Source of the DNA: Chiayiivirga flava
Lineage (GTDB): Bacteria > Pseudomonadota > Gammaproteobacteria > Xanthomonadales > Xanthomonadaceae
Reading direction: 5' to 3'
Assembly: GCF_014202825.1 (NCBI RefSeq)
Contig: NZ_JACHHP010000004.1
Location: forward strand, 372,001-436,000
Length of the DNA: 64,000 bases
This document shows positions 37,701-45,367 of the stretch, in pieces. Numbering within the stretch: the first letter of the stretch is position 1; the number at the start of each line of letters is the position of its first letter. The notes below the pieces were generated by a model. That model saw only the letters and a list, made by a program, of their open reading frames with translations, was not told where the DNA came from and did no database searches. Position numbers and translations under genes: made by a program.

Positions 37701-39310
37701 CAACCAGCAAGGGGTGTGGCAACCGAATCGGTCGTTTGGCGGCATCGACGGACGCAAGCGGTACCACGTCCTACTGCTACGACCAGCGCGGCAACGTGGT
37801 CAGCAAGAAGTGGATCGCGTCGGGCAAGACGCTCACGACCGAGTATGCATACACAAGAGGCGATCGCCTGCAGAAGATCACGTTGCCGACCGGACTGGCG
37901 CTGACCTACGAACGCAATGGACTGGGACAGATCACATCGGTCAAGCGCACCGATCCCACGCCGAGCCAATCGATCGTCGCCGCCGCCACCTACCTGCCCT
38001 TCGGCCCGCTGCAATCGCTCACCTTCGCAGGCGGCGCCACGCAAACCTTCGAACACGACCAGAACTATTGGACCGACGGCGTCATCGGCACCGCGCTGGA
38101 CCTGGACTTCACCCTGGACGCCACCGGCAACATCACGGCCGCCAACGATCCCGCGCCGGCCAGCGCACGCCTCTACAGCTACGACCCGCTCGCGCGCCTG
38201 ACCGACATCGAAACCGGCAGCAATACGTTGATCGAAGCCTTCACCTACGACGGCACCGGCAACCGCCTCACCAGACAGACCGGTGGCGGCACGCAGACCT
38301 ACGGCTACCCGCCCGACAGCCACCGCCTCGCATCGATCGACGCCCAGCTGCGCAGCTACGATGCAATGGGCAGCCTCACCGCACGCGGCACCGACACCTT
38401 CACCTACGACGACCGCCAGCGCCTGTCCGCCTTCGGCACGACGGCGTCCTACACCTACAACGCCCGCGGCGAACGCGCGAGCAAGACGGTGGCCGGCGTC
38501 ACCACGCAGTACGTCTACGACGAAGCCGGCCACCTGATCGCGGAGCTCGACCCGAGCACCACCCCACCGACCGCGCTGCGCAGCTACGTCTGGCTCGACG
38601 ACCGCCCGGTGGCCGTCTACGCCCACACCGGCGCCTACGCCGCCCAGTGGCTGCACATCCACACCGACCACCTCGGCACGCCACGAGCGATCACCCGCCC
38701 GGCCGCCGCCAATGCCACCATCTGGCGCTGGGACTTCAACGGCAGCGCCTTCGGCGACCACGCCCCGCACACCGACCCGGACGGCGATGCGACCCACTTC
38801 ACGTTCAACCTGCGGTTCCCGGGGCAGTACTTCGATGCGGAGAGTGGGCTGCACTACAATTACTTCCGAGACTACAGCCCGCCCGAAGGGCGATATATTG
38901 AAAGTGATCCAATTGGGCTGGTAGGTGGAATAAGCACCTACTCCTATGTGCGGGGGAGGCCGCTATTGCTGACCGACCCCTTCGGCCTTGCTGACTTGCG
39001 TTGCGGGCCGGGTTATCGAGCAGTACCAAACCCCAACAATCCTTCCTCGAGCTCGTGGCTTTGTCTATCCGACCCTGAGAGCGATCCAGATGAGAGAATT
39101 TGCGTCACCGGTGAATGCGCTAGCGGCATCCTGCCAAATAGAAAACTTACTTGCCAACAATCCTGCAACTTGTGGGTCGGCCTAATATGCGGCCCCATTG
39201 CGACAGCCGCTAACAGTGATCCGATTGAAGCAGGAATGGCCTATTCAGGGTGTCGTTTGGCGGTGCTCGGTGGCTGTGAAGCCCACTGCAGCAATCAGTG
39301 CGAAGAGTGA
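34790..39310 (+). CDS. Secreted RHS/YD-repeat protein with cysteine-rich C-terminal tail
   Basis: The protein is 1,506 aa; GGGGAA just before the ATG and a signal peptide (MCRLLCALIFLMLLPSIAPA) set the start. Residues about 20-235 are a Cys-containing N-terminal region I do not recognise. A DUF6531-like start (SPTTGNKTITASDITTPAL) follows, then dozens of YD repeats (YDAAGNR, YDALNRL, YDGLGNL, YDQLGRL types) to about 1,330, and the RHS core end FPGQYFDAESGLHYN...YIESDPIGL...DPFGL (~1,400). The last 106 residues are unique, with 11 cysteines, as expected of the variable tip of a polymorphic toxin or effector. No VgrG, PAAR or TcB partner is nearby. Base composition shifts sharply at ~36,650 and ~38,880, so the gene is mosaic. 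Confidence 0.9.
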   Translation: MCRLLCALIFLMLLPSIAPANPELGCLPAEENAEIAWVFSGVAYPTLECAEEAMRAVPGNADMERKDEDILSEPNTTIRYHITPKPPSILAEWWMLAGNGYGYCQVGSPWDPYGFCGSESEAVDTYIALLENSNFCNVEITEPSNPYALHGLISPLEMVDNVFYFTVQHVRGGWIVELGSSSSPPACNPHPTLGASMSRRTQAKCPPFYTTTNNGQDWPHAFCINNRTATITTRIRQICAAGEGNPCSPTTGNKTITASDITTPALSFNRTYNSMANFSTPGMPTGWTHAYSDRLEGHFYGTYPTIYLIDGSGNLEQFKLVSANLYRSVNAPGDVLTVNGSVTLLRASGAAKGFDSGGRLIWTRSLGTDPSTENTLTYNAAGRLASISNPTGRSLSLAYSNVGKLASLTAPDGSVVEYTIDALNRLESVTYPGGASVNYIYASPTSNLITGIIDELNADYATYTYDDQSRATSSEHAGGAERVELVYLEEGKTRVTRSNGEVVDYLFDHSSTFFRLESVDGVEGSQSYVRDGQGRITAMTDRNGTVEEYEYSNTHRTAVVRAAGEQEESRAETDWHATFAVPTERRTYNAGNVLVAKSNWKQNTRGQVLTQTATDPSTLATRITTYTYCEPSDVALPNSTCPILGLIKSIDGPRTDIADLTTYAYYPATDESGCATTGPCHRKGDLWKVTNALGHVTETLRYDRAGRVRASKDPNGIVTEFTWHPRGWLTVRTVKGATAPADATTTYAYDAVGQVTRITQPDGDYLDYEYDAAHRLVAIEDALGNRIDYTLDAAGNRTAETTSDAAAVVKRQLTRVYDQLGRLDEQLDAQNRATAFEHDANGNQTAIVDALNVETRQEYDPLNRLKNTIQDYAGLDVETGYAYDALDRLVTVTDPKGLDTHYTYDGLGNLTQLDSPDTGITTYTYDAAGNRHTQTDARGITATHTYDALNRLTATTYPDSSLNVAYVYDSATSKGCGNRIGRLAASTDASGTTSYCYDQRGNVVSKKWIASGKTLTTEYAYTRGDRLQKITLPTGLALTYERNGLGQITSVKRTDPTPSQSIVAAATYLPFGPLQSLTFAGGATQTFEHDQNYWTDGVIGTALDLDFTLDATGNITAANDPAPASARLYSYDPLARLTDIETGSNTLIEAFTYDGTGNRLTRQTGGGTQTYGYPPDSHRLASIDAQLRSYDAMGSLTARGTDTFTYDDRQRLSAFGTTASYTYNARGERASKTVAGVTTQYVYDEAGHLIAELDPSTTPPTALRSYVWLDDRPVAVYAHTGAYAAQWLHIHTDHLGTPRAITRPAAANATIWRWDFNGSAFGDHAPHTDPDGDATHFTFNLRFPGQYFDAESGLHYNYFRDYSPPEGRYIESDPIGLVGGISTYSYVRGRPLLLTDPFGLADLRCGPGYRAVPNPNNPSSSSWLCLSDPESDPDERICVTGECASGILPNRKLTCQQSCNLWVGLICGPIATAANSDPIEAGMAYSGCRLAVLGGCEAHCSNQCEE

Positions 39311-39316
39311 TGGCTT

Positions 39317-39400
39317 ATGACCCAGCGCCAGAAAAAAATTGTTCTCTTGGCTATCCTGGAGGCTATCGCAGTTGCGCTAATAGTGCTTTTTCTCAAGTAG
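39317..39400 (+). CDS. 27-residue single-helix membrane peptide
   Basis: The frame opens with ATG 6 bases after the RHS stop and ends at TAG 39398-39400. The peptide is MTQRQKKIVLLAILEAIAVA followed by LIVLFLK: a basic N-terminus (Arg, Lys, Lys), a 19-residue hydrophobic helix and a C-terminal Lys, a classical small membrane protein. GAAGAG, inside the RHS stop region, may be its ribosome site. Being adjacent to the RHS tail it is a candidate immunity or chaperone peptide, but many short frames are chance products and no homology can be claimed. Confidence 0.42.
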   Translation: MTQRQKKIVLLAILEAIAVALIVLFLK

Positions 39401-39591
39401 CCATTGTCCGCGCGCACCGCAAGCGGTGTTTGTCAGTATTGGATTTCCGGCGCCCCGTCCCTGCGGCATGCAAAGCTGGGTCGGATTAGAATTTTTCACA
39501 GAACTACCACCCGGTGAGCCACGTGGGGAATAGGCGGAGGTAGCAAGCAGGAGGAGCAAGAGCTCAGACAAAATTTAGAGTCCGAGCCGAA
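39401..39591. other. Gene-free gap after the RHS locus
   Basis: I see no credible gene, RNA or terminator. A 64-codon minus-strand frame (39377-39571) begins with TTG and overlaps the small peptide; I do not accept it. Confidence 0.5.
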
Positions 39592-39699
39592 TCATCGAGC
39601 TGGCTGTCTCGAGCCGGTGGCTTGGCGATCGAATGCGAAGCCCAGTGCTTTGAGCCGCCGCACGATCTCGCGGTAGCGGAAGCCGGCCAGGCGTCCCAT
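39592..39699 (-). pseudogene. Truncated hicA-like toxin remnant
   Basis: The frame codes 35 residues, MGRLAGFRYREIVRRLKALG then FAFDRQATGSRQPAR. The first ~30 match the N-terminus of HicA mRNA interferases (short basic start, helix KEVIKxLxKLGF, then RQxGSH). The usual active-site His of GSH is Arg here, and the frame stops at half length. So it is a dead toxin gene. Confidence 0.62.
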
Positions 39700-39706
39700 G
39701 CTGGGG

Positions 39707-39933
39707 TCAGCCGAGCACGAGCGGGTAGTCGAAGGCGTCTCTCAACTCGGCCAGAGGTATGCCTCCGGCGCGTTCGTGCTGCGCCTCGATCAGCTTTTTG
39801 GCGACATCGCGTGCAATTTCGAGCGTCTCGGTCACGGTGCGCCCTGAGCGACGAGGCCGGGCACATCATCGCTGGTTGCAAGATAAACGCCTTCCGGGAG
39901 GCGCTCGATATGCAGATTGACGATATGTTCCAT
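39707..39933 (-). pseudogene. Frameshifted hicB-like antitoxin remnant
   Basis: The frame starts MEHIVNLHIERLPEGVYLAT SDDVPGLVAQG in good HicB style, then hits a stop (39832-39834). Shifting by one base within CAGGGCGCACC restores GRTVTETLEIARDVAKKLIE and continues to AELRDAFDYPLVLG and a stop at 39707. Together they make a complete ~75-residue HicB of the short (UPF0150) type, so a single-base indel inactivated it. AAGGAA precedes the ATG. The remnant hicA follows. Confidence 0.72.
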
Positions 39934-40169
39934 CGATGTTCCTTCGGGAGGGGCGAGTGTCTGCAGGGGGCATTCCGAATTTCGGTTGGCGTCGAAGCAG
40001 GCGGATCGGTGCCACGGAAAGGCAGAAACGTCCTCGCAAAGAGTAGCTGCGTTTCGAGCGCAGCTCGGCTGCGCTGTGATCGAGGCCGCACGTTGCTTGC
40101 TGCAGGCGCCTGTGCCGAATCGATCGGGGTCGTTGCGCAGGCGGGGAGTTGCCGCCTGTTCCGCCGGCA

Positions 40170-41828
40170 TCAGCCTTCCACGCGCCCAGGCCGCGGCCGC
40201 GTCGTCGGCAGATTGTCCAGCCGCTGCGCGTGCGGCAGGCTGATGCGGAAGCAGCTGCCGCCGCCGGCCACCGGCACGTATTCGAGCGAGGCCTGGTTCG
40301 CTTCGCAGAGCTGGCGCGCGATGTAGAGGCCCAGCCCCGTGCCGTGTTCGTGCGTGGTGAAGAAGGGTTCGAAGATGGTGTCGGCCACCTTGGCCGGGAT
40401 GCCGGGGCCGCGGTCGATCACTTCCACCAGCGGCGGGCTGGTGTCGTTGATCTTGCGCGAGGTGACGGTGACGCGTGCCGCCTCGCCGGGCAGGCGGCCG
40501 TGGTTGAGGGCGTTCTGCACCAGCGCGGTGACCACCTGGTGCAGCTGCTGCGGATCCACCATCGCGTGCAGGTGACGGGTCTGGGCCACGCCGCGCAGTT
40601 CGTCGCGTTCGAGGTGGTGGCCGTTCTTGTAGTCGTCGACGAATTGCGTCACCCACTGCGAGAGGTCCACCGATTCGGGCCGCGAGCGTTCGCGGCGCGA
40701 AAGATTGAGCACGTTCTCGATGATGCCGTTCATGCGGTGGCAGTGGTTGACGATGATCTCCACGAGGCGGCGGTCGGCCTCGGGGATGTCCGGCGACTCT
40801 TCCAGCAATTGCGCCGAGTAGCTGATGGCGGCGAGCGGGTTGCGGATTTCGTGCGCGATGCTGGCCGAGAGGCGGCCGAGGTTGGTGAGGGTCAGTTCCT
40901 CGGCGCGGCGCGACATCAGCGAGGTGTCGTCGAGGAAGATGACGAACAGTTCGTTGCTCACCGACAGGCGCGCGAACCGCGGCACGAATTCGGGCATGTC
41001 CTTGCCCACGGCCATCGGCGAGATGTCGTTCTTGTTTTCCACGCGCCACAGGAACAGGCGGCGCGCGAGTTGCGGGGCGAGCTGGTCGAGTTCCATGCCG
41101 CCGGGGTGCGGCTGGCCGAGCAGGCCCCAGGCCGCCTCGTTGCTCAGGTGCACGACGCCGGTGACGTCGACCACGAGCACGCCGGTGCGCATGCGGCGGA
41201 TGATGAGTTCGTTGAGCTGGGCGAGGTTGGCGACTTCCGCACGGCGCTGTTCGGCGAGCTCGTGCGATTCGCGCATCTGCCGGCCGAGCAGGTGGCCGAG
41301 CACGGTCACGGCGACGTAGGCCGCGCCGAACATCAGCACTTCGGCCAGGTTGCGCGTGGTGACGCCGCCGGTCTGCCCGACGAGGTATTCGATCAGCCCC
41401 AGCACGCCCGCACCGATGCCGAAGAACAGCGCACCGCGCAGCGAGAGCAGGATCGCCCCGGCGGCGATGTTCACCACCAGCGCGAGCGCGATGCCGGTCT
41501 GCAGTTCGGCCAGCGCATGCAGCATCAGCGTGGTGGCGAGGATGTCGGCGGCCAGGCCGAACGCCACTTGCCGGGCGAGGCCGAAGCGCGGGCGACGGCC
41601 GGTGAGGAAGAGCACGCCGGCTAGGACCAGGTACGCGATCGCCACGGCGCGCGCGAGCAGCGGTTCGCGCAGCTCGATCCACTCGACCGAGAGCTGGCTG
41701 AAGGCGAGTAGGCCGAACAGGGCCGCGACGAGGGCGCGATATAGCGTGAAGAAGTAGAGCTCGCGACGCAGCGCGGTGTCGCTGGAGCGCTCGGGCGCGG
41801 CGGTGCGTTCGTAGAGCGTGTCGACCAT
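40170..41828 (-). CDS. pilS: Sensor histidine kinase of pilin expression
   Basis: This 552-aa kinase has six N-terminal membrane helices (about 25-195), a PAS domain (about 215-315), an HisKA helix with phospho-acceptor His in SASIAHEIRNPLAAIS (about 345), and an HATPase domain (ALVQNALNHG, EVIDRGPGIP, HEHGTGLGLYIA). It is the PilS type: six TM segments and cytoplasmic PAS. Its partner PilR is 5.8 kb away on the same strand, separated by the RHS island. It is divergent from sucC, which agrees with the Xanthomonas gene order. I choose the ATG at 41828; further upstream lies only repeat DNA. Confidence 0.94.
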   Translation of the reverse strand: MVDTLYERTAAPERSSDTALRRELYFFTLYRALVAALFGLLAFSQLSVEWIELREPLLARAVAIAYLVLAGVLFLTGRRPRFGLARQVAFGLAADILATTLMLHALAELQTGIALALVVNIAAGAILLSLRGALFFGIGAGVLGLIEYLVGQTGGVTTRNLAEVLMFGAAYVAVTVLGHLLGRQMRESHELAEQRRAEVANLAQLNELIIRRMRTGVLVVDVTGVVHLSNEAAWGLLGQPHPGGMELDQLAPQLARRLFLWRVENKNDISPMAVGKDMPEFVPRFARLSVSNELFVIFLDDTSLMSRRAEELTLTNLGRLSASIAHEIRNPLAAISYSAQLLEESPDIPEADRRLVEIIVNHCHRMNGIIENVLNLSRRERSRPESVDLSQWVTQFVDDYKNGHHLERDELRGVAQTRHLHAMVDPQQLHQVVTALVQNALNHGRLPGEAARVTVTSRKINDTSPPLVEVIDRGPGIPAKVADTIFEPFFTTHEHGTGLGLYIARQLCEANQASLEYVPVAGGGSCFRISLPHAQRLDNLPTTRPRPGRVEG

Positions 41829-41922
41829 GCGGGCTCCGCTTCGGTGGTCGAGAGTATAGCGGTGGGGATTTGGGGGCGCCGTGGGTGGCGCCGTGGGTGC
41901 GGTTCCGGTGTGGCGCTCATCC

Positions 41923-42050
41923 CTCATCCGGCTGCCGCCACCTTCTCCCGACGGGAGAAGGAGTTCACGCTGGCGACGTCGAAGAATTTCAAGGCGCCAC
42001 GTCAAGGTATCCCTTCTCCCCGCGGGAGAAGGTGGCGGCAGCCGGATGAG
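41923..42050. repeat. 28-bp perfect inverted repeat (REP pair)
   Basis: CTCATCCGGCTGCCGCCACC TTCTCCCG (41923-41950) recurs as its exact reverse complement at 42023-42050, 72 bases away. Each arm continues into a small CTTCTCCCG/CGGGAGAAG hairpin. Confidence 0.85.
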
Positions 42051-42143
42051 GGAGTCACCTGGCGGGCTGAGTCGACATATCGGGCGACGCGCTGCTGGCC
42101 AATCGTTCGGATCACAGACCTCGACATCCGCACACGTGCCGCC

Positions 42144-42202
42144 CATCCGGCTGCGTTCGGCCGGCGGTAGCCGCTTTCACCCTTCTCCCGCCGGGAGAAG
42201 GA
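42144..42202. repeat. Dispersed REP-like element, copy 2
   Basis: Almost the same as 6598-6653: CTGCGTTCGGCCGGCGGTAG, then CCTTCTCCCGCCGGGAGAAGG. Confidence 0.75.
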
Positions 42203-42469
42203 ATCGGCTGCCCCGGCGCCGGGACCGTCCCCGAAGCAGCCGAACTGCTTGCTCCCAGCGCGGAAGTGCGAGCCACCTGCACCTCGCCAACCACAGCAGG
42301 CGTGCGGGCAGCAACAAATATCGATGCGCCACACCCGCCGTTTTGCCTTTGCCTGCCGCGTGACCCAAAATAGGCGGCCGCGACCGGCTCCGCCCGGTCG
42401 TCTTCGAGTCCGGCGCATCCTCCCGCGCCGGATCTCCGCGAAAACTCCCCACATCGAACAGGGTGATGC

Positions 42470-43633
42470 ATGAACTTTCACGAGTATCAGGCCAAGGAAC
42501 TGTTTGCCAAGTACGGCATTTCGGTTCCGGTCGGACGGGTGGCGCGCTCGCCCAACGAGGCGGTCGACGCGGCCAAGGCCATCGGCGGCGATTTCTGGGT
42601 GGTCAAGGCGCAGATCCACGCCGGCGGGCGCGGCAAGGCCGGCGGCGTGAAGCTCGCGAAGACCGTCGACGAGGTGAAGGCCTATGCCGCCGCCATGCTC
42701 GGCACGACGATGGAAACCTACCAGTCCGGCGGCGTCGCGCTGCCGGTGGATTCGGTGCTGATCTGCGAGGCCACCGACATCGCCAAGGAGCTGTATCTCT
42801 CGGTGCTGGTCGACCGCGGCACGCGCTCGATCACGTTCATCGCGTCGGCCGAAGGCGGCGTGGACATCGAGAAGGTGGCGGCCGAAACGCCGGACGCCAT
42901 CCAGACGCTCAACGTCAACTACGTACAGGGCCTGCAGCCGTACGAGTGCCGCAAGATGGGCTTCGCCCTCGGGCTCAACGCCAAGCAGGTCGGGCAGCTG
43001 ACGAAGATCATGCTGGGCCTGTACAGGCTGTTCAACGAGAAGGACCTCGCGCTGGTGGAGCTCAATCCGCTTGCGATCCTCAAGAACGGCGACCTGATGG
43101 CGCTCGACGGCAAGGTGAACTCGGACGACAACGCGAGCTTCCGCCATCCGGATCTCGTGGCGATGCGCGACATCGCGCAGGAAGACGAAACCGAGGTGCT
43201 GGCGAGCAAGTACGACCTCAACTACGTGACCATGGACGGCAACATCGGCTGCATGGTCAACGGCGCAGGGCTTGCGATGGCGACGATGGACGTCATCAAG
43301 CTCAGCGGCGGGGAGCCTGCCAACTTCCTCGACGTGGGCGGCGGTGCGACGAAGGAGCGCGTCACCGAGGCGTTCAAGCTGATCCTGTCGTCGGACAAGG
43401 TGAAGGCGATCTTCGTCAACATCTTCGGCGGCATCGTGCGTTGCGACATGATCGCCGAGGGCATCATCGCGGCGGTGAAGGAAGTCGACGTGAAGGTGCC
43501 GGTGATCGTTCGCCTGGAAGGCACCAACGTGGAGCTCGGCAAGGAACTGCTGCGCAAGAGCGGGCTTGCCATCGAAGCCGCCGACGACATCAACGACGGC
43601 GCGAAGAAAGCCGTCGCCGCGATCGCAGCCTGA
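42470..43633 (+). CDS. sucC: Succinyl-CoA synthetase, beta subunit
   Basis: This 387-aa subunit works with SucD to turn succinyl-CoA + ADP/GDP + Pi into succinate + NTP in the citric acid cycle. The ATP-grasp domain begins at [30 protein letters not shown] (about 45-62), [18 protein letters not shown] (metal-binding region about 198-215) and [13 protein letters not shown] mark the fold. AGGG a few bases before the ATG supports the start. sucD follows after 13 bases. Confidence 0.97.
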   Translation: MNFHEYQAKELFAKYGISVPVGRVARSPNEAVDAAKAIGGDFWVVKAQIHAGGRGKAGGVKLAKTVDEVKAYAAAMLGTTMETYQSGGVALPVDSVLICEATDIAKELYLSVLVDRGTRSITFIASAEGGVDIEKVAAETPDAIQTLNVNYVQGLQPYECRKMGFALGLNAKQVGQLTKIMLGLYRLFNEKDLALVELNPLAILKNGDLMALDGKVNSDDNASFRHPDLVAMRDIAQEDETEVLASKYDLNYVTMDGNIGCMVNGAGLAMATMDVIKLSGGEPANFLDVGGGATKERVTEAFKLILSSDKVKAIFVNIFGGIVRCDMIAEGIIAAVKEVDVKVPVIVRLEGTNVELGKELLRKSGLAIEAADDINDGAKKAVAAIAA

Positions 43634-43646
43634 GGACCACGACACC

Positions 43647-44522
43647 ATGAGCGTTTTGATCGACAAGAACACCAAGGTCCTCGTGCAGGGTTTCACCGGC
43701 ACGCAGGGCACGTTCCATGCGGAACAGATGCTGGAATACGGCACCAAGGTCGTGGGCGGCGTGACGCCGGGCAAGGGCGGCACCGAGCACATCGGCCTGC
43801 CGGTCTTCAACACGATGCAGGAAGCGGTGGACGAGACCGGCGCCGATGCATCGGTGATCTACGTGCCGCCGCCGTTCGCGGCCGATGCCATTCTCGAAGC
43901 GGCCGATGCCGGCATCCGCGTGATCGTGTGCATCACCGAGGGCATTCCGGTGCTCGACATGCTGCGCGTGAAGAACACGCTGAAGGGTTACGACGACGTG
44001 GTGCTGATCGGGCCGAACTGCCCGGGCGTCATCACGCCGGGGCAGTGCAAGATCGGCATCATGCCGGGGCATATCCACAAGCCGGGCAAGGTCGGCATCG
44101 TTTCGCGTTCGGGCACGCTCACCTATGAAGCGGTGAAGCAGACCACGGACGCGGGCCTGGGCCAGAGCACGTGCATCGGCATCGGCGGCGATCCGATCAA
44201 CGGCACCAATTTCATCGATGCGCTGAAACTGTTCCAGGACGATCCGCAGACCGAGGGCATCATTCTCGTGGGCGAGATCGGCGGCAGCGCGGAAGAGGAA
44301 GCGGCCGAGTTCATCGCGGAGTTCGTGACCAAGCCGGTGGTGGCGTTCATCGCCGGCGCGTCGGCGCCGAAGGGCAAGCGCATGGGGCATGCGGGCGCGA
44401 TCGCATCCGGCGGCTCCGGCACGGCCGAGGGCAAGTTCGCGGCGCTGGAGAAGGCAGGGGTGACGACGGTGAAGTCGCCGGGCGATCTGGGGAAGACGCT
44501 GGCGAAGATCATGGCGGGGTGA
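43647..44522 (+). CDS. sucD: Succinyl-CoA synthetase, alpha subunit
   Basis: The 291-aa subunit has a CoA-binding Rossmann domain ([19 protein letters not shown]) and the ligase domain with the phosphorylated His in [17 protein letters not shown] (His about 248). [22 protein letters not shown] is conserved. Cotranscribed with sucC. The ATG at 43647 gives the standard start [14 protein letters not shown]; the longer in-frame start runs back into sucC and is rejected. A good terminator follows. Confidence 0.97.
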   Translation: MSVLIDKNTKVLVQGFTGTQGTFHAEQMLEYGTKVVGGVTPGKGGTEHIGLPVFNTMQEAVDETGADASVIYVPPPFAADAILEAADAGIRVIVCITEGIPVLDMLRVKNTLKGYDDVVLIGPNCPGVITPGQCKIGIMPGHIHKPGKVGIVSRSGTLTYEAVKQTTDAGLGQSTCIGIGGDPINGTNFIDALKLFQDDPQTEGIILVGEIGGSAEEEAAEFIAEFVTKPVVAFIAGASAPKGKRMGHAGAIASGGSGTAEGKFAALEKAGVTTVKSPGDLGKTLAKIMAG

Positions 44523-44552
44523 GGCGGGGCCGCGTCGGCGCTGCTGTTTCAC

Positions 44553-44583
44553 GGAAGGTCGCTTCGGCGGCCTTTCGTTTTTT
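44553..44583 (+). terminator. Terminator of sucCD
   Basis: GAAGGTCGC - TTCG - GCGGCCTTTC with a stable UUCG loop and one G-U pair, followed by GTTTTTTG. It is 30 bases past the sucD stop. Confidence 0.85.
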
Positions 44584-44695
44584 GGGTGGCGTGTGAGCTG
44601 TGCGGGGTGTGGGCCGCGTATGTAGGGGTTCTTTTGGTCAAAAGGGCCCTGGACCATGTGGTGGTGGTATTGCGTGCACGGCGTCGGCTTTGCTG

Positions 44696-44967
<272 letters not shown>

Positions 44968-44972
44968 GCGTA

Positions 44973-45362
44973 ATGCCGATTCGCCCCCATGCAAAGAAAG
45001 CCACGGCGCGCCGCCTGCGCAAGACGATGACCGACGCCGAGCAGCGCCTCTGGTTCCACCTGCGCCGCAACCTCACCGGCCACCATTTCCGCCGCCAGCA
45101 TCCGATCGGCCCCTACATCGCCGATTTCGTCTGCCTCGACGCCCGGCTCGTCATCGAAGCCGACGGCAGCCAGCATGCGGACTCGGCAACCGACCGCCGC
45201 CGCGACGCCTGGCTCCAATCGCAAGGCTTCCGAATCCTCCGCCTGTGGAACACCGACCTGCTCGCGCAGACTGATGCCGCGCTGGCCGCTATCATCGCGG
45301 CACTGAACGCCAGTCCTCCGCTCCCGACGCCAACCCCCGCGGAGCACGCCACGGATTCCTGA
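44973..45362 (+). CDS. DUF559 endonuclease-like protein
   Basis: The 129-aa protein has the DUF559 (very-short-patch-repair-like, PD-(D/E)xK) layout: AEQRLWFHLRRNLTGHHFRRQ, PIGPYIADFVCLDARLVIEAD (D..ExD metal site; given in parts: IADFVCLD, LVIEADGSQH), DSATDRRRDAWLQSQGFRILR and LWNTDLL. Such genes are common orphans in mobile regions; function unknown. The start is the ATG at 44973, directly after the repeat composite. nadE starts 5 bases after the stop, so nadE translation may depend on this transcript. Confidence 0.86.
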   Translation: MPIRPHAKKATARRLRKTMTDAEQRLWFHLRRNLTGHHFRRQHPIGPYIADFVCLDARLVIEADGSQHADSATDRRRDAWLQSQGFRILRLWNTDLLAQTDAALAAIIAALNASPPLPTPTPAEHATDS

Positions 45363-45367
45363 ACCCG

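Larger units (their letters stand above)
41829..42469. other. Gene-free gap pilS / sucC, filled with REP-like elements
   Basis: This 640-base gap between divergent genes contains the long inverted repeat (41923-42050), a dispersed element (42144-42202) and the sucC leader. No coding frame is credible. Confidence 0.6.

Noticed and set aside
36125-38854. 909-codon open frame on the minus strand
   Set aside because: It lies wholly antisense to the RHS gene; its Val/Gly/Arg-rich composition is the mirror of YD repeats in G+C-rich DNA.
39377-39571. 64-codon minus-strand frame starting with TTG and a hydrophobic stretch
   Set aside because: No ATG or ribosome site, and it overlaps the 27-residue peptide on the other strand; support is too weak.
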